Assembly (NCBI GenBank): GCA_026713205.1
Contig: JAPOOY010000140.1
Location: 1 to 8,212 of the forward strand
DNA length: 8,212 nt
DNA from: Bdellovibrionales bacterium
GTDB lineage: Bacteria; Bdellovibrionota; Bdellovibrionia; Bdellovibrionales; UBA1609
Direction: 5' to 3'
Shown: in pieces, positions 7,078-8,212 of the stretch
Numbering within the stretch: position 1 is the first letter of the stretch
How the letters are laid out: each line of letters starts with the position of its first letter
Made by a program: the position numbers and the translations under genes
The notes under the pieces: model-generated
The model's input: only the letters and a program-made list of their open reading frames with translations
Database searches by the model: none
Told to the model about the DNA's origin: nothing

Positions 7078-7545
7078 TCATCTTTGGTTCTTTTGAGTAT
7101 CGGATTTTTCTGTGTTTTCAAGGGATTTGGTGTAAGAGGCGATTTGAGTTTTCATAACACGGATGCGGACATTTTCAGCGACTTCAAGGATGACAAATTG
7201 ATCAGTGATACCTTCAATACTGCCAAAAATCCCACTAGCCGTTAAAACCTCATCCCCTCTTTTAAGATTAGTGAGAAACTGGCTGTGGCTTTTGGATTTT
7301 TTCTGCTGGGGGCGGATTAGGATAAAATAAAAGAACGCGCCCAGCAAAATCCAGGGGAAGAATTGTTCCATAGCTGTGGGTTTAAGGGCCTTTTTCCCTT
7401 CTTCCGCAAAGGCGGAGAAAACAAAGAAGCAGGAGATAAAGGAATAAACGCATCTCTGCCACAGGAGAACTGCGATTTGCGTTACCTTCCGGCAGGAAGT
7501 GGGTTGTGGGGGGCGATGAATGGTTTTCATAAATATCATTAGCAC
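7078..7545 (-). CDS. yajC: Sec translocon accessory protein YajC with an extended N-terminus
   Basis: The core is unmistakable: a single membrane helix followed by LIRPQQKKSK (76-85), then LKRGDEVLTASGIFGSI (94-110) and VRIRVMKTQIASY (127-139), as in YajC, the small partner of SecDF. The C-terminal tail is hydrophilic. The full frame is 155 residues, compared with about 110 usually. The extra N-terminus contains a second hydrophobic stretch ending SAFA before EEG (about 33-49), which resembles a signal peptide with an unusually long polar start. Possible starts are GTG at 7545 (weak GGA six bases upstream) and ATGs at 7539, 7530 and 7371; the last would give a 97-residue core-only protein but lacks a Shine-Dalgarno. 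The identity is certain, the start is not. It is the first gene of the yajC-secD-secF operon. Confidence 0.92.
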   Translation of the reverse strand: MLMIFMKTIHRPPQPTSCRKVTQIAVLLWQRCVYSFISCFFVFSAFAEEGKKALKPTAMEQFFPWILLGAFFYFILIRPQQKKSKSHSQFLTNLKRGDEVLTASGIFGSIEGITDQFVILEVAENVRIRVMKTQIASYTKSLENTEKSDTQKNQR

Positions 7546-7581
7546 TTAAAATCCGTCAAGAGATATTGACTCGAAAAGGGC

Positions 7582-7609
7582 TTTATAGCAACTTATTTGT
7601 TATTTACAA
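7582..7609 (-). promoter_or_regulatory. Candidate promoter of the yajC-secD-secF operon
   Basis: Read on the minus strand, TTGTAA (7604-7609, four of six -35 matches) is followed after 16 bases by TATAAA (7582-7587, five of six -10 matches). Transcription would start about 7575, some 30 bases before the yajC GTG. A perfect TTGACA lies slightly upstream (7614-7619) but has only a weak -10 at the right distance. Confidence 0.4.
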
Positions 7610-7793
7610 GGAGTGTCAAAAAGTATTTGCGCGGGAAAATCAATCTATCAGTTGAAGGATTGTCTTTTTTGATGGTTTGGCAGGACAGAACAAATTTATT
7701 TGACGACTGGAATGATCTCAATCCGCCTTTTCCGGTATGGAAAAATTTGTGAGGGGTCATCCATAAAATTTTCTCCCTGTTCCTTTGGATTTA

Positions 7794-7802
7794 TGGGATA
7801 AT
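7794..7802 (+). promoter_or_regulatory. Candidate extended -10 promoter for tRNA-Leu
   Basis: TGG followed by GATAAT forms an extended -10 element (TGn plus five of six matches). Transcription from it would start about 55 bases before the tRNA. No good -35 is visible, which is common for extended -10 promoters. It is the best candidate in the gap, but is not proven. Confidence 0.3.
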
Positions 7803-7864
7803 ACTCTTGCTTCGGTGTAAGTAGCTATTTTAAAGAGGATGTTTTAATTCAAAAATTCTGTTTA

Positions 7865-7952
7865 GCGCCTGTGCTGGAATTGGTAGACAGGCCAGGTTGA
7901 GGGCCTGGTGTTCTTTATGGACATGAGCGTTCAAGTCGCTCCAGGCGCACCA
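7865..7952 (+). tRNA. tRNA-Leu (anticodon GAG)
   Basis: A complete 88-base class II tRNA is visible. The acceptor stem GCGCCTG (7865-7871) pairs with CAGGCGC (7942-7948), followed by discriminator A and an encoded CCA (7949-7952). The D arm contains GGTAGAC. The anticodon stem CCAGG (7892-7896) pairs with CCTGG (7904-7908) around the loop TTGAGGG, putting GAG at 7899-7901, which reads CUC and CUU leucine codons. The long variable arm GTTC-TTTAT-GGAC (7910-7922) is as expected for leucine. The T arm GAGCG-TTCAAGT-CGCTC (7925-7941) is canonical. The tRNA is intact. It lies 33 bases upstream of a cas1 fragment on the same strand; tRNA genes are common integration sites, but no repeat of its 3' end is present in the window. 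Confidence 0.97.
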
Positions 7953-7985
7953 TAATCAAAAATTTTATTTTAAATAAGTTAAACA

Positions 7986-8186
7986 ATGGAAAACCTTACT
8001 AATCTTAAAGCTATATTGCATTCTAAACGATCTAATATTTATTATTTGGAAAAATGTCGGGTAATGCAAAAAGATGGGCGAGTTCTATATTTGACTGAAG
8101 ATAAGCACAGTAAACAGTATTGGAATATACCTATTGCAAATACCACTGAGCCTTCTCAAGTTTCTTGGTGTGTTTGCTGTTCTTGA
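7986..8186 (+). pseudogene. cas1: Truncated cas1, N-terminal part of a type I-F-like CRISPR integrase
   Basis: The frame is 66 codons. Residues 1-54 match the start of type I-F Cas1 as I remember it: LKAILHSKRSNIYYLEKCRV (7-26), then GRVLYLTED (31-39) and YWNIPIANTT (45-54). Full-length Cas1 of this type is about 320-330 residues and continues with an LGTGTSIT block; here the sequence instead becomes EPSQVSWCVCCS (55-66) and stops. The catalytic Glu/His/Asp residues lie in the missing part, so this fragment cannot integrate spacers. The fragment itself carries no frameshift or stop, so the break at about 8148 looks recent. It coincides with a putative IS3-type terminus 30 bases on. The rest of cas1 may lie beyond the insertion. 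Upstream there is no good Shine-Dalgarno, only AT-rich sequence. No repeats or other cas genes are visible. Confidence 0.8.
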
Positions 8187-8212
8187 CCCCCATTTCAATT
8201 AGACAGCTCGAT
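8178..8212. mobile_element. Putative terminal inverted repeat of an IS3-family (IS150-group) insertion sequence
   Basis: From 8178 the sequence begins TG and contains TTGACCCCC followed by TTAGACA (8184-8205). This resembles the TGTACTGACCCC...TTAGACA ends I remember for IS150-group IS3 elements. On the minus strand the frame entering from the edge reads IELSN then a stop (8212-8195), which could be the end of a leftward transposase. The element would extend rightward out of the window. The 30 bases between the end of Cas1 homology (8147) and 8178 are unexplained, so the exact border is uncertain. Confidence 0.45.

Larger units (their letters stand above)
7546..7864. other. Intergenic region between yajC and tRNA-Leu
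   Basis: These 319 bases hold the divergent promoters of the yajC operon and the tRNA, listed separately. No convincing gene is seen. One plus-strand frame stays open from 7570 to 7752 (about 60 codons), but its only ATG is at 7672, giving a 26-residue peptide (MVWQDRTNLFDDW...) rich in Trp, Asp and Pro. GAAGGA lies 12 bases before it, which is too far for a good ribosome site. A five-base stem CAATC/GATTG (7641-7645 and 7658-7662) followed by a T run has a long loop and is a poor terminator. Confidence 0.4.

Noticed and set aside
7641..7670. CAATC/GATTG stem followed by a T run upstream of tRNA-Leu
   Set aside because: It has only five pairs with a 12-base loop, and there is no gene on the plus strand upstream for it to terminate.
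7865..7952. tRNA-Leu as an attachment site for an integrated element
   Set aside because: The tRNA is intact, but no duplicate of its 3' end and no integrase gene is visible in the window, so this stays unsupported.
7953..8212. Search for a CRISPR array or leader near cas1
   Set aside because: No repeated 28-base unit with regular spacing is present; the region after the tRNA is AT-rich and then cas1 coding.

Overview
The window looks like a chromosomal segment of a low-GC Gram-negative bacterium. A three-gene yajC-secD-secF translocon operon, a YrbG-type antiporter and a tRNA-Leu form an ordinary housekeeping core, with defence-type genes on both flanks. The SecD N-terminus (a WPSK stretch followed by the GLDIQGGLHLVL motif) and the separate SecD and SecF of moderate length remind me of Bdellovibrionota or other former deltaproteobacteria. 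That placement is inference from memory and is only moderately secure.

Left flank (1-2693, minus strand): a DUF4007-family protein is followed after 25 bp by a large P-loop ATPase that runs off the left edge (596 codons visible, no stop). The ATPase has clear Walker A and B motifs and a BrxC/PglY-like LHP...QNERT block. The two genes are co-directional and look like the promoter-proximal end of a multi-gene phage-defence operon, most of which lies outside the window. This part is visibly more AT-rich than the sec operon.

Middle (2694-4426): a divergent intergenic region carries a good sigma70-like promoter for a small secreted protein of unknown function (2938-3234, plus). A 322-residue sodium/calcium exchanger-family antiporter lies on the minus strand. 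The 170 bp between it and secF holds a 106-bp element bounded by 19-20 nt imperfect inverted repeats, possibly a MITE-like insertion or a large structured element.

Sec operon (4427-7545, minus): yajC, secD and secF are tightly spaced, and the secF Shine-Dalgarno overlaps the secD stop codon. Their products form the accessory SecDF-YajC complex that helps SecYEG export proteins using the proton motive force.

Right flank (7546-8212): a roughly 320-bp intergenic stretch leads to a complete tRNA-Leu (anticodon GAG). Thirty-three bases after it begins the N-terminal part of a type I-F-like Cas1 CRISPR integrase. Its homology stops abruptly after about 54 residues, and the last 35 bases of the window look like an IS3-family terminal inverted repeat. 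The simplest reading is an I-F CRISPR-Cas locus next to the tRNA that was interrupted or decayed through an insertion sequence. No CRISPR array is visible.

The strongest leads are therefore at the two edges: the identity of the DUF4007/ATPase defence operon on the left and the fate of the broken cas1 on the right.
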